Below, one piece after another: positions 46,943 through 55,922 of a stretch of 64,000 nt of DNA. Every line of letters starts with the position of its first letter. Position 1 is the first letter of the stretch. The notes under the pieces are model-generated. The model did not search any database. It was not told the DNA's origin and worked only from the letters and a program-made list of their open reading frames with translations. The position numbers and the translations under genes were made by a program. Location: positions 186,001-250,000 of the forward strand of contig JACKOD010000001.1 in NCBI GenBank assembly GCA_024234505.1, given 5' to 3'. Source of the stretch: Hahellaceae bacterium (GTDB lineage Bacteria > Pseudomonadota > Gammaproteobacteria > Pseudomonadales > Oleiphilaceae).

Positions 46943-48802
46943 TTACGAAGACGGGGCAATGGGCTGCATGAGGAAAAACTGTTCCAGCTCTTCACCGGAC
47001 AGTGCTTTGCTGTAAAGAAAACCCTGTGCGAACTGGCAGCCGTTGATTTTGAGAAAGGCTTCCTGGTCGCGTGACTCTACACCTGCCACAAACGTTTTAA
47101 TATCGATTTGTCGGGCTACGCCCAAAAGGGTTTCTGTCACGGTCATATCGTCGTGATCAACCGGGACGCCCTGAATGAAGGTACGGTCAATTTTGATAAA
47201 GTCGATAGGCAACTTGCACAATTGACTTAGCGACGAAATATCGCTGCCAAAGTGATCAATACACAGTTTCACGCCAAGTGCCTTGAGTCCGGAGATGACA
47301 GAGGGGGCCAGCTCGATATGCTCAATGAGTGACTTTTCTCCGATTTCAATAATCAGAAGTCCTGGGTCGATCAGGGTTTCCTCGAGTGTTAACTGGACTT
47401 GCTCGGTGAGCTGGGGATAAATAAATTGTCGGGGCGACAGGTTCACTGACACGGGAATGGAATGGCCGGAAATCGACTGAATTCGCTGACATTCAAGGCA
47501 GGCTTTACGAATCACCCATTCTCCGATAGCCTGTAACTGACCCGTTTGTTCTGCAATATAAATGAAAGTATCAGGAAGTAAGAGGCCTTGTTCTGGATGC
47601 TCCCAGCGTAATAATGCTTCCAGTACGACCGGTTTACCGGACTCTAAATCAAATATGGGCTGGTAGAAGAGTTTGAGCTGATCCTCTTTTAATGCAGTTC
47701 TCAACGCGTGCTCAATTCGCATTTGCTGCTGCATTTCAGAGTTCATGTCTTCGCTGTAAAATTGAATGCCGTTTCGACCCGTTTTCTTTGCACGGTACAT
47801 CGCCATATCGGCATTTTTCATTAGCTCCTGATAGTTTTTGCCTTCGCTTGGAGCCAGGGTAATTCCGATGCTGGTAGTTATAATGAGTTCGCCGCCTGGC
47901 ACTGTCAGGGGTTCAGTGATGGCCTTCAGAATGTTTCTGGCTACTTTTTCGGCACCCAGCCTCCCGGAAACGTTAAGTAAAAGCACGGCAAATTCATCGC
48001 CACCCAGGCGTGCGATGGTATCTTCGCCGCGCACACAACTTTGCAGGCGCCGGGTAATTTGAATCAATAGTGCATCACCGGCATCGTGCCCCAGCGTGTC
48101 ATTGATGCGTTTGAAAAAGTCGATATCCAGACTTAATACCGCCATTTCCTGGCGGTTACGCAAGGCGTGTTTGATCGCCTGCGTACAACGGTCTTCAAAT
48201 AAGCGGCGATTGGCGGCACCGGTAAGCGAGTCATAGTGGGCTAAATGGTGCAATTGATTTTGTGTTTGCCTGATTTCACTTATGTCCTGGCCGACGAGAA
48301 TCACCTGAGGGTTGCCGTCATTGCCCGAATTAAGACGGGTTAAATTCCACAGCATGGATGCGGTGGAGCCATCAAAGCGAGGGCACTCACTTTCGAGAGT
48401 TTCTTTGATGTACTCACTTTCGAACACTTTTCGGATTTTCCAGGCGGTTTCGTCTCTCCATGCCGGAGGTACATAGTGATCCAGATAATTCTGGCCCATG
48501 GCATCGTCGCAACTGTAACCAAAAAGATTTTCGGCGCTATTATTCCACTGATGAATAATATATTGGTGATCTATCACAACGATGGCACTGCCGGCGGTAT
48601 CGAACAATGCCTGAAACCTGTCACAGGCGGCTTCCAGCGCATTTTCAGCCATTTTGCGCGTTTCAATTTCGATATTAAGCGCGGAAATGAGGTGTTGCAG
48701 CGCCTCTTCTGATGAGTCGCCAGCTGGAAGACTGTTCGTTATTTCGAGCGTTTCACTCAACAAGTCGCTATTTTGGGATGACAATTTCTTGAGGTAGTCC
48801 AT
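46943..48802 (-). CDS. PAS-GGDEF-EAL protein with intact GGDEF and degenerate EAL
   Basis: The 619-residue protein has an N-terminal helix, a PAS domain (about 60-180: FQALFDTAGSAIVVID... HQWNNSAENLFGY), a GGDEF domain with intact GGDEF at about 266-270 and an RxxD inhibitory site (RGED) five residues before it, and an EAL domain beginning with LEALLRW near residue 393. Several EAL catalytic positions are altered: DHFG replaces DDFG, and VAGVES replaces the usual AEGVE. It may therefore make cyclic di-GMP without degrading it, with the EAL part binding or regulating. No membrane segment; cytosolic, probably ligand-controlled by PAS. Confidence 0.9.
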   Translation of the reverse strand: MDYLKKLSSQNSDLLSETLEITNSLPAGDSSEEALQHLISALNIEIETRKMAENALEAACDRFQALFDTAGSAIVVIDHQYIIHQWNNSAENLFGYSCDDAMGQNYLDHYVPPAWRDETAWKIRKVFESEYIKETLESECPRFDGSTASMLWNLTRLNSGNDGNPQVILVGQDISEIRQTQNQLHHLAHYDSLTGAANRRLFEDRCTQAIKHALRNRQEMAVLSLDIDFFKRINDTLGHDAGDALLIQITRRLQSCVRGEDTIARLGGDEFAVLLLNVSGRLGAEKVARNILKAITEPLTVPGGELIITTSIGITLAPSEGKNYQELMKNADMAMYRAKKTGRNGIQFYSEDMNSEMQQQMRIEHALRTALKEDQLKLFYQPIFDLESGKPVVLEALLRWEHPEQGLLLPDTFIYIAEQTGQLQAIGEWVIRKACLECQRIQSISGHSIPVSVNLSPRQFIYPQLTEQVQLTLEETLIDPGLLIIEIGEKSLIEHIELAPSVISGLKALGVKLCIDHFGSDISSLSQLCKLPIDFIKIDRTFIQGVPVDHDDMTVTETLLGVARQIDIKTFVAGVESRDQEAFLKINGCQFAQGFLYSKALSGEELEQFFLMQPIAPSS

Positions 48803-48942
48803 TTGTGCATCCCTATCAACAGGAAAAAACTAAGCAGGAAGTAACGCGATCAGTACGCTGGAAAGCGTTTGGTTGTACATACTAGTGATTTTAAATTATT
48901 ACAGTTGCATCGGCAAAAAACAGTAATTAAATAGTGCAATAT

Positions 48943-49779
48943 TTATTCAGCCTTTAATCTCATCGACAAGTCGATGGCTTTGCAGTCTTTGGTGAGCGTT
49001 CCAATCGAAATAAAATCGACGCCGGTCTCTGCAATGGCAACCAACGTCTGATCATTAATTCCGCCGGAGGCTTCAAGTTTTGCTTTTCCTGCATTGTAAC
49101 CGACCGCGTAGCGCATATCGTCGAGAGAAAAATTGTCCAGCATGATAATGTCTGCACCGGCATTCAATGCTTCCTTCAGTTCGTCGATGGTTTCAACTTC
49201 GACTTCAACAGGTTTTCCCGGAGCGATTTGCTTTGCAGTGCGAACGGCAGTGGTAATTCCCCCACAAGCCATAATATGGTTTTCCTTGATGAGAAATGCG
49301 TCATATAGACCAATGCGGTGGTTGTAACACTGGCCGCATGTGACGGCATACTTTTGTGCCAGTCTTAAACCGGGAATGGTTTTTCTTGTGTCGAGAAGTT
49401 TGACTTGGGTGTGGCTTACTTTTCTAGCGAATGATTTGCAGCGGGTTGCGGTACCCGAGAGCAACTGCAAAAAATTCAATGCAGCTCGCTCCCCGGTTAA
49501 AAGGCCCCGGGCAGGCCCGTTAAATCGGAATAGCTCGGCATCGGCCGCGACTTCATCGCCATCCTGTACCAGCCATTCGAGCTGGATTCGGGGGTCCACC
49601 TGCCTGAATACTTCGTTTACCCAGGCTTGCCCTGCAATAATGGTAGGTTCACGCGTGATAACACGTCCCAGGGCATTTTGTGTCAGAGGAATGAGTTCTG
49701 CCGTGATATCACCTGAACCTATATCTTCTAAAAGTGCAGCGCGGACATTTTCCCGAATGGTTTGCTCAAGGGAGTGCAT
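48943..49779 (-). CDS. nadC: Nicotinate-nucleotide pyrophosphorylase (quinolinate phosphoribosyltransferase)
   Basis: The 278-residue enzyme makes nicotinate mononucleotide in NAD synthesis. Signature regions are LLEDIGSGDITAELIP, LNFLQLLSGTATRC, the catalytic LLDTRKTIPGLRLAQKYAV, and VEVETIDEL with DIIMLDNFSLDDMR. It faces away from the DUF1631-ampD-ampE genes, the usual order in this group. Confidence 0.96.
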   Translation of the reverse strand: MHSLEQTIRENVRAALLEDIGSGDITAELIPLTQNALGRVITREPTIIAGQAWVNEVFRQVDPRIQLEWLVQDGDEVAADAELFRFNGPARGLLTGERAALNFLQLLSGTATRCKSFARKVSHTQVKLLDTRKTIPGLRLAQKYAVTCGQCYNHRIGLYDAFLIKENHIMACGGITTAVRTAKQIAPGKPVEVEVETIDELKEALNAGADIIMLDNFSLDDMRYAVGYNAGKAKLEASGGINDQTLVAIAETGVDFISIGTLTKDCKAIDLSMRLKAE

Positions 49780-50090
49780 GATTTAACCCTGTGTTAAAAA
49801 CGGGTAACTATACTAAAAGAGGAGATTCTAGTGAATGTCTATCGCTGCTGAATCGTAATAAAGAGGCAATGAGTTGAGCGAAAGCTATAAAGAAATTAGT
49901 TGCGGTCAGTGGTCAAAAAGCGTTCAAATGATTTATATGGGTTATTTATGTGATCAACTTCGCGCGGTGACAAAATGTGACAGTAACTGACCGTTCAGCG
50001 AGTAATAATCGAAGATAACAGGTCAGCATTCACCGAGTCAGTGTGTGGTGATGGCTTAGCGAAGGATAAGTAACAGGGTGGTAGTGCGTT
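49780..50090. other. Divergent intergenic region between nadC and the DUF1631 gene
   Basis: These 311 bases hold no gene that I can support. TGTGATC and TGTGACAG half-site-like words occur near 49947-49986, but no convincing dyad or promoter pair is visible. The promoters of both neighbours should lie here. Confidence 0.5.
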
Positions 50091-52481
50091 ATGAATACGC
50101 AAACAAAGGTTGTAGATCTTAAAACAGTGCGTCCAAGCACAACCGCAGAGGCGGTTGTGCCTGCGAATAGCTTGGCCATGCAGCTTCGCGATGCGTCAGT
50201 GGGTCAGTTAAAACGGTGCCTGCAAGCGTTGTTTGATAGCGTTGATGATACCCTGTACGAGTTGTCTGATCGAAATAGCTCGGAAGATCAGCGAAAAATT
50301 TATTTCGATGCCATGCGGGAAATCCGCTTGCAAAGAAAGGACGTGGCTAAGGCTTTTCTTGTTTCTCTTGTTTCTTTGTATCGTTCGCTCGGCGTGAAAA
50401 AGGTTCCGGTGTATGGCTCTGCAGATGCACAGAATGGTAGCCAGGGTCTGAGTCTGCTGGATGACAATGCACTGGAGATTCAGGTCGCACTGGAAACGAT
50501 GGCAAACAAGTGCCGTAATCGTGACAATGATGTATTGGCCTGTCTTGATGCGCGCATTGCGCTTTGGTTGAAAAAAGACGAACTAGATCCTTTTGGGAAT
50601 CCTTTCAGCCCGGAAGCCCTGTGTCATGCGTTTGCGAATGCGTTGTCTTCAATTCAACTCGCTACCCAGATCAGACTGGTTGTACTTAAGCTTTTTGAAA
50701 AGCACGTGCTTACAAAATATGAGGAGTTGGCTGAGCTTGCCAATCGATTGATGGCGAGCCAGGGGATTCTTCCCAATTTGAAATCTTCTTCAGATCTGCG
50801 TGATAAGCCCTCGTCTTCAGGTTCGGCCTCTGCGGCGAATAACCCGACCGGAGGCTCGAATGCCCCCGTGAATGCCCAAGAAGGCTCAGCTCCCGCGTGG
50901 AATGGTAATAATAACTATAGCGGACAAGGCTTTGGCACTATTGTTTCGTTGGATGAAAACATCTTAAAGCAACTTTCCTCTTTGCAGCATGCCGTACCTG
51001 GCACGGCGCAAGCGGGCGCTTCCTATGGTTTGCAGGATTTTCAACGTATCTGGAGCGATAGCCTATCTAAAGCCGGGCTCCTGAGTTCTTCTGAGCAGCA
51101 CGAGAATACGATCAACCTGGTATCCATGCTGTTCGAGTTCGTGTTAGATGATCGTCAGCTACAGCCTACGATGAAGGCATTGATCGCGCGATTGCAGATA
51201 CCCATTTTAAAGGTAGCTTTGATGGATCAGAGCTTTTTCAGTTCAAAAGGGCACCCTGCGCGCAAGCTGCTTAACGAAATTTCTAAATCAGCGATTGGTT
51301 GGGTGGAACGCCAGGATGGTCGTAAGGATCTATTCCGCGAGAAAGTGGAAGCCATTGTTTATCGCCTGCTGAATGAGTTCGAGCACGACCCCCGGGTGTT
51401 TGCGGAAATACTGGCGGATTTTGAAAAATTTACCGATGTTGAACGCCGGCGTCTTGAGCTTATTGAACAGAGAGTGAAAGATGCCGAAGAAGGCAAAGCC
51501 GTCAGTGAGCTGGCTCAGCACATTGTTGATAGTTCTATTCAGGCAGTGCTTCGCGATTTTGATGTACCACAAGAAGCCGTTGCGCTGATCGAAGGTGGGT
51601 GGCGCCAGGTCATGATGCTCAATTATTTGCGTCATGGACAGGAAAGCGCCGAGTGGCAGACTGCACTTTGTACATTAAAGGATCTGGGCTGGAGTCTGGA
51701 TCCCCAGGTACCCCATGACAAAGTGCGAAATATGTCATTTCGTATGCAATTGCGTGAGCAGCTGTTGCACATGATTCCGGGTGTATTGAAGCGGGTTAGA
51801 AGTGGCCTGACCGAGTGTGGTGTTGATAAGGCCACAATGGATCATCAGCTCAATGCGTTAAAGCCCTTCCATTTAAATGCCTTGCAAAACCTGACGACCA
51901 TCCCTGAGGATGAAGAAGTCGCTGTTGTTGATGAGCGTTCTGCAACCGCAGAGATTAGCGAGGTGGTATTTGAAGAGGTGGCATTGTCGCCTGAGCCTGT
52001 TGATGCACCAGACAGCCTCAGTAAAGAAGACGGCTTTTCCATGGATGATTGGTTGTCTGATGCCAGTGACTTTGTCAGTGCTTCGGAAGCATTGACGCCT
52101 GTAGCATCCGAAATTGTGCCTCCCGTTGCAAATCCTGTTGATCCGGGTGCATTATCGGTAGCGGTGGAAACCTCTGATGGCGTAAAGGCGGAAGCGCAAT
52201 ATTATTCACAGGTTGATGGTTTGCGTGTCGGTGCGTGGCTTGAATATCATGCCCCGGGCGAAGATAAATTACGCTGCAAATTGGCGGCGCAAATCAGGGC
52301 CAGTGGCAAGTATATTTTCGTCAATCGCAATGGTATAAAAGTTCGCGAGTTTAATCGCGATGAACTGGCAGGTGCGCTGGCTCAGGGCACAATGCGTTTA
52401 TTGGAAGAAGGATTGTTGTTTGATCGCGCACTGGAGTCGGTGATTGGAAGTTTGCGCAAGCAGGGTCGTCATGCCCTTTGA
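50091..52481 (+). CDS. DUF1631 family protein with PilZ-like C terminus
   Basis: The 796-residue cytosolic protein follows the DUF1631 plan: an N-terminal helical region (LKRCLQALFDSVDDTLYELSD), a Ser/Asn/Gly-rich linker at about 245-280, a helical middle (FEFVLDDRQLQPTMKALIARLQIPILKVALMD), an acidic linker, and a C-terminal barrel-like segment VDGLRVGAWLEYHAPGEDKLRCKLAAQ. That last segment resembles PilZ-type folds but lacks a clear RxxxR site, so cyclic di-GMP binding is uncertain. Function unknown. Confidence 0.8.
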   Translation: MNTQTKVVDLKTVRPSTTAEAVVPANSLAMQLRDASVGQLKRCLQALFDSVDDTLYELSDRNSSEDQRKIYFDAMREIRLQRKDVAKAFLVSLVSLYRSLGVKKVPVYGSADAQNGSQGLSLLDDNALEIQVALETMANKCRNRDNDVLACLDARIALWLKKDELDPFGNPFSPEALCHAFANALSSIQLATQIRLVVLKLFEKHVLTKYEELAELANRLMASQGILPNLKSSSDLRDKPSSSGSASAANNPTGGSNAPVNAQEGSAPAWNGNNNYSGQGFGTIVSLDENILKQLSSLQHAVPGTAQAGASYGLQDFQRIWSDSLSKAGLLSSSEQHENTINLVSMLFEFVLDDRQLQPTMKALIARLQIPILKVALMDQSFFSSKGHPARKLLNEISKSAIGWVERQDGRKDLFREKVEAIVYRLLNEFEHDPRVFAEILADFEKFTDVERRRLELIEQRVKDAEEGKAVSELAQHIVDSSIQAVLRDFDVPQEAVALIEGGWRQVMMLNYLRHGQESAEWQTALCTLKDLGWSLDPQVPHDKVRNMSFRMQLREQLLHMIPGVLKRVRSGLTECGVDKATMDHQLNALKPFHLNALQNLTTIPEDEEVAVVDERSATAEISEVVFEEVALSPEPVDAPDSLSKEDGFSMDDWLSDASDFVSASEALTPVASEIVPPVANPVDPGALSVAVETSDGVKAEAQYYSQVDGLRVGAWLEYHAPGEDKLRCKLAAQIRASGKYIFVNRNGIKVREFNRDELAGALAQGTMRLLEEGLLFDRALESVIGSLRKQGRHAL

Positions 52482-52519
52482 AATGATCGTTAATTTGATG
52501 TCTGGATGAGTATTAATGC

Positions 52520-53083
52520 ATGGATGACACACACCACATAGACGCCGCACAATTTTCCGGATGGCTTGATGCGGTGGAAATGATCCCCTCTCCTAATTTT
52601 AATGCCCGCCCCGGGGAGGGGGAGGTGAGTTTACTGGTCATACATAATATCAGCTTGCCCCCCGGGCAGTTTGATGGGCGTTTTGTAGAGCAGTTTTTCT
52701 GCAACCAACTTGACGCTAACGCACATCCCTATTTTGAGCAGATTGCAGGGCTAAAGGTTTCTGCACACTTCTATATCCGTCGTAATGGTGAAGTGGTTCA
52801 GTTCGTTAATGTTTTCGACCGGGCATGGCATGCCGGTGTTTCCGTATTTAACGGACGAAAAGATTGCAATGACTATTCAATCGGGATCGAGTTGGCGGGT
52901 GCGGATGACATGCCGTATACCGATGACCAGTATAAAAGCCTGGCTGAGCTAACCCTACAGCTGTTTTCTGTTTTTCCGAAGCTGGTGCCGGAAAATATTG
53001 CAGGGCACAGCGATATCGCGCCTGGGCGCAAATCCGATCCCGGAGCTTCCTTTGATTGGCAGCGCTATAAGCGCCTGTTGTGA
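52520..53083 (+). CDS. ampD: 1,6-anhydro-N-acetylmuramyl-L-alanine amidase
   Basis: The 187-residue cytosolic zinc amidase recycles peptidoglycan fragments. Zinc ligands are H42 (VIHNISLPPG), H163 and D173 (GHSDIAPGRKSDPG). HFYIRRNGEVVQFV and the start PSPNFNARPG are typical. Loss of this enzyme raises AmpC beta-lactamase in species that carry ampR-ampC; none is seen in this window. The gene is followed by ampE. Confidence 0.96.
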   Translation: MDDTHHIDAAQFSGWLDAVEMIPSPNFNARPGEGEVSLLVIHNISLPPGQFDGRFVEQFFCNQLDANAHPYFEQIAGLKVSAHFYIRRNGEVVQFVNVFDRAWHAGVSVFNGRKDCNDYSIGIELAGADDMPYTDDQYKSLAELTLQLFSVFPKLVPENIAGHSDIAPGRKSDPGASFDWQRYKRLL

Positions 53084-53179
53084 CAACTCCATCTTGGCCT
53101 GAAACATTGCACCCCGAGGGGAATGGTGCATACTTGATAATGCCTGTTTTTGGGTACTGTCATTGGAGTTTCTGGCCGG

Positions 53180-54055
53180 ATGCATTTCTTTTCGTTGTTG
53201 GTTGCCTATCTTCTGCAACAAAAATTCGATTTGTCCTTAAGTCTGCGATTCGATGCGTTTCTTGGTGGCGTCTTCGGCCCGTTGTGTGGACGTGCGTCGA
53301 GATCATCTGATTTGATTTACGCGCTTCTGCTGCTTAATGCGGTGGTATTCGGCCTGATCCTTCTATTCGTCTACTTGTTAAATCAATTTTTATGGGGTGT
53401 CGGTGCGGTACTGTTCGATACAGCCACCTTGTTGCTCTTGCTGGGTGGGCAGGGTTATCGAAGTCTACTGGACGATTATCATCAGAGCTGGGGACGAGGG
53501 GACATTCAGTCGGCGTGTTACAAGTCGCGCATGCTTGGGGCATTTTATCCACCGCAGAAGGAGGTGACGCCCGAAGTCGTGCATTTAGCGTTGGTATCAG
53601 CGTATCTGAATCATCATTTTACTCGCTTTTTTACCGTGCTTTTCTGGTTCTTTATCGCGGGGCCTGCCGGTGGCGTGATGGTTCGCTTGAATCAGCACCT
53701 GGCTTCCAAAAGCTATGGCACCATCGCTGAAAGTGCGAGCGCAATTAATCACATGCTGGATTGGTTACCTGCAAGATTTTTGGTCTTTACCTTCGCCATT
53801 GCGGGTGATTTTGTCGGCTGCCTGAAGCATGTGAGAGGACTTACTTCGGATTATTCAGTGGATGCATCGAAATTAATTATGCTGGCAGCCTCCGGAGCGT
53901 TGGATCAGCACGCACCTGACAAACTCAACGGGAAAGGGACGACGGCCGTGATTACCGCAGGTGAGTCCAGTCTGCGGGCACTAAGAAGTTTGACTAGTCG
54001 TAGTCTGGCTGTTTGGTTGTGTGCATTTGCGTTGATTTCGATTTTATTGGCCTGA
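53180..54055 (+). CDS. ampE: AmpE-like membrane protein
   Basis: About 291 residues from the ATG at 53180 (MHFFSLLVAYLLQQKFD, GGAG 11 bases upstream); a longer start at 53150 is less likely. About four membrane helices are visible. DTATLLLLLGGQGYRSLLDDYHQSWGRGD, YLNHHFTRFFTVLFWFFIAGPAGGVMVRL and LDWLPARFLVFTFAIAGDF match AmpE landmarks. Family function is a poorly defined signalling role linked to cell-wall recycling. It lies directly after ampD. Confidence 0.88.
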   Translation: MHFFSLLVAYLLQQKFDLSLSLRFDAFLGGVFGPLCGRASRSSDLIYALLLLNAVVFGLILLFVYLLNQFLWGVGAVLFDTATLLLLLGGQGYRSLLDDYHQSWGRGDIQSACYKSRMLGAFYPPQKEVTPEVVHLALVSAYLNHHFTRFFTVLFWFFIAGPAGGVMVRLNQHLASKSYGTIAESASAINHMLDWLPARFLVFTFAIAGDFVGCLKHVRGLTSDYSVDASKLIMLAASGALDQHAPDKLNGKGTTAVITAGESSLRALRSLTSRSLAVWLCAFALISILLA

Positions 54056-54109
54056 TCATGCATCACGGGTTGCCGTGGAGTTGACCAACGATCGGCTCAT
54101 GGGTCGCAC

Positions 54110-54727
54110 CTAATCGCTATATCGAATGAGTGTGGGTTGTAACTGCTGAAGAAATTCAGGCATGCTGTTGGCGAGTACCTTATGTGGTGCTTTGCCGGGC
54201 AGTTCCATCACAATCTTACCAGAGCTGTTATCAATGCAGATGACGCTTTCGGCAAGACCGCAGGCAAAGAAAAGTGTGGGCGACAGGCGCTTCTTCTTCT
54301 GCATCATCAAATGTCCAATCAGATTTTCGCCGAGCATTTGTTCATCTTGTTCATTCCATAGTTGTATGAGATGCAATTGACCCCAGGGCGAGTCCACCAC
54401 GATGCCTTCCGACCAGTAGCTTGAAAAATAAGCCGTAAAAGCCGCATGTATCTCAATGTCGAAGGCTTTTTGGAGACCTTCTGGAATGGGTGAGGAGGCA
54501 CATCTTAAGCAAGGTTGCCAGACTGCTTCTCCCGTAGGTTTTGAATCGACGGGCAGCTTCAGGCAAGGTGATAGCCAGGTTTCATCGTATGGTATAGCTG
54601 GCAGGGTGCCTGTTTGTTTTAGCGAGCAGGCTACAAATGTGTCAAGTAATCGGCTGATGGCCTGAAATGTTTGCTCATCTGTAATCCAGTGTGGAGCAGG
54701 GGGGGGCGTGTACAAATTAGTCACCAT
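54110..54727 (-). CDS. syd: SecY-interacting protein Syd
   Basis: The 205-residue product matches Syd in its C-terminal half: AFTAYFSSYWSEGIVV, then LIQLWNEQDEQMLGENLIGHLMMQKKKRLSPTLFFAC, and the ending LANSMPEFLQQLQP. Syd binds SecY at the inner face of the membrane and may monitor the translocon. An N-terminal extension of about 20 residues varies between species. It reads towards ampE; a small gap separates it from the kinase gene behind it. Confidence 0.88.
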   Translation of the reverse strand: MVTNLYTPPPAPHWITDEQTFQAISRLLDTFVACSLKQTGTLPAIPYDETWLSPCLKLPVDSKPTGEAVWQPCLRCASSPIPEGLQKAFDIEIHAAFTAYFSSYWSEGIVVDSPWGQLHLIQLWNEQDEQMLGENLIGHLMMQKKKRLSPTLFFACGLAESVICIDNSSGKIVMELPGKAPHKVLANSMPEFLQQLQPTLIRYSD

Positions 54728-54765
54728 TTAGATAAACAGAATATTGGATAGCGGGGGATCAGGCA

Positions 54766-55662
54766 CTACTCTGGCCAAAGCCAGGCGGCACCACGTACAC
54801 CACTGGAATCGCCATGTTGCGCTTTCAGCAGTGCGGTGTTTACCTGATCTGAGAAGGCAAATTGAGCAATACTTTGCTTTAGCTCAGGATAAATCTCATC
54901 AATGTTTGACATGCCACCTCCCAAAACAATAGCGTAAGGGTCGAATACATTGATGATAGTTGCCAGCGACTTTGCAAGCCGTTCAATATAGTGATTCAAG
55001 CACCTTTTTGCGATGACATCGCCTTGGTTTGCTAGTATAACAATATCCGGTGCAGTGAGTTCTTTTCCGCTGAGTTTCAGGTATTGCCGTTCAAAGCCGG
55101 GGCCTGAAAGCCAGGTTTCGATGCAACCGAATTTACCGCAATAGCACGAAGGGGCGGGTTGATCTGCGAGCGTTGCCCAGGGCAGAGGGTTGTGTCCCCA
55201 TTCTCCGGTGATTGCGTTCGGTCCCTGAATAAGCTGGCGATTCCAGCAAAATCCTCCGCCCACGCCGGTTCCCAATATGACGCCAAACACGCTTTTGAAG
55301 TCGGCTCCCGCCCCGTCGCAGGCTTCCGAGAGGGTAAAGCAGTCAGCATCATTCGCGATGCGAATTTCTCGTTGAAGCAATTGTTCGAGATCGTGCTTCA
55401 TTGGCTTGCCGATGAGGCATACGGAATTGGCGTTTTTGACTCGCCCGTGGTCAGGTGAAATGCTTCCGGGAATGCCAATACCCACACTGGCCTGACAGTT
55501 GAGCGCCTCTTCTGCGTCATTCACCAGAGAGGCAACCGCCATTAATGTGGCATCATAGTCACCTTGAGGTGTAGGTTTGCGTTGTCGAAAAACAACGCGA
55601 CCGTCCGTATCAAGCACCGCAATTTCTATTTTGGTTCCCCCAAGGTCGATGCCAATTCGCAT
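54766..55662 (-). CDS. mak: ROK family sugar kinase (manno/fructokinase type)
   Basis: About 298 residues from the ATG at 55662 (MRIGIDLGGTKIEIAVL, with GGGA upstream); a longer in-frame start adds 17 residues. The ATP loop DLGGTK, the ROK segment GVGIGIPGSI, catalytic NDADCFTL, ILGTGVGGG and the zinc motif GHNPLP... CYCGKFGCIETWLSG are complete. Similarity is closest in my judgement to fructo(manno)kinase, with N-acetylglucosamine kinase as alternative. No sugar transport gene is adjacent. Confidence 0.85.
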   Translation of the reverse strand: MRIGIDLGGTKIEIAVLDTDGRVVFRQRKPTPQGDYDATLMAVASLVNDAEEALNCQASVGIGIPGSISPDHGRVKNANSVCLIGKPMKHDLEQLLQREIRIANDADCFTLSEACDGAGADFKSVFGVILGTGVGGGFCWNRQLIQGPNAITGEWGHNPLPWATLADQPAPSCYCGKFGCIETWLSGPGFERQYLKLSGKELTAPDIVILANQGDVIAKRCLNHYIERLAKSLATIINVFDPYAIVLGGGMSNIDEIYPELKQSIAQFAFSDQVNTALLKAQHGDSSGVRGAAWLWPE

Positions 55663-55922
55663 GCTAAATCCCGTCCTGAATTTGTGAGTGTGGATTATAA
55701 TAAATTCAATCACTAAATTTTATGCATAATGTGTCGATATAAAATAAGCGAAAGCTGAATTTAAAAAGTTGAACTTAAAAAGATAGTTACATCGAAAACT
55801 CAATAAACTCATTAAAATACAGTGTTAACTGATGGGTTTTCTAGTAAAAAGTGCGTGTTGGCCTATTCTTTAGCCTGCATATTTGTATATGAGTATTTAT
55901 TTGAAATTCGGGGAGACATGGG

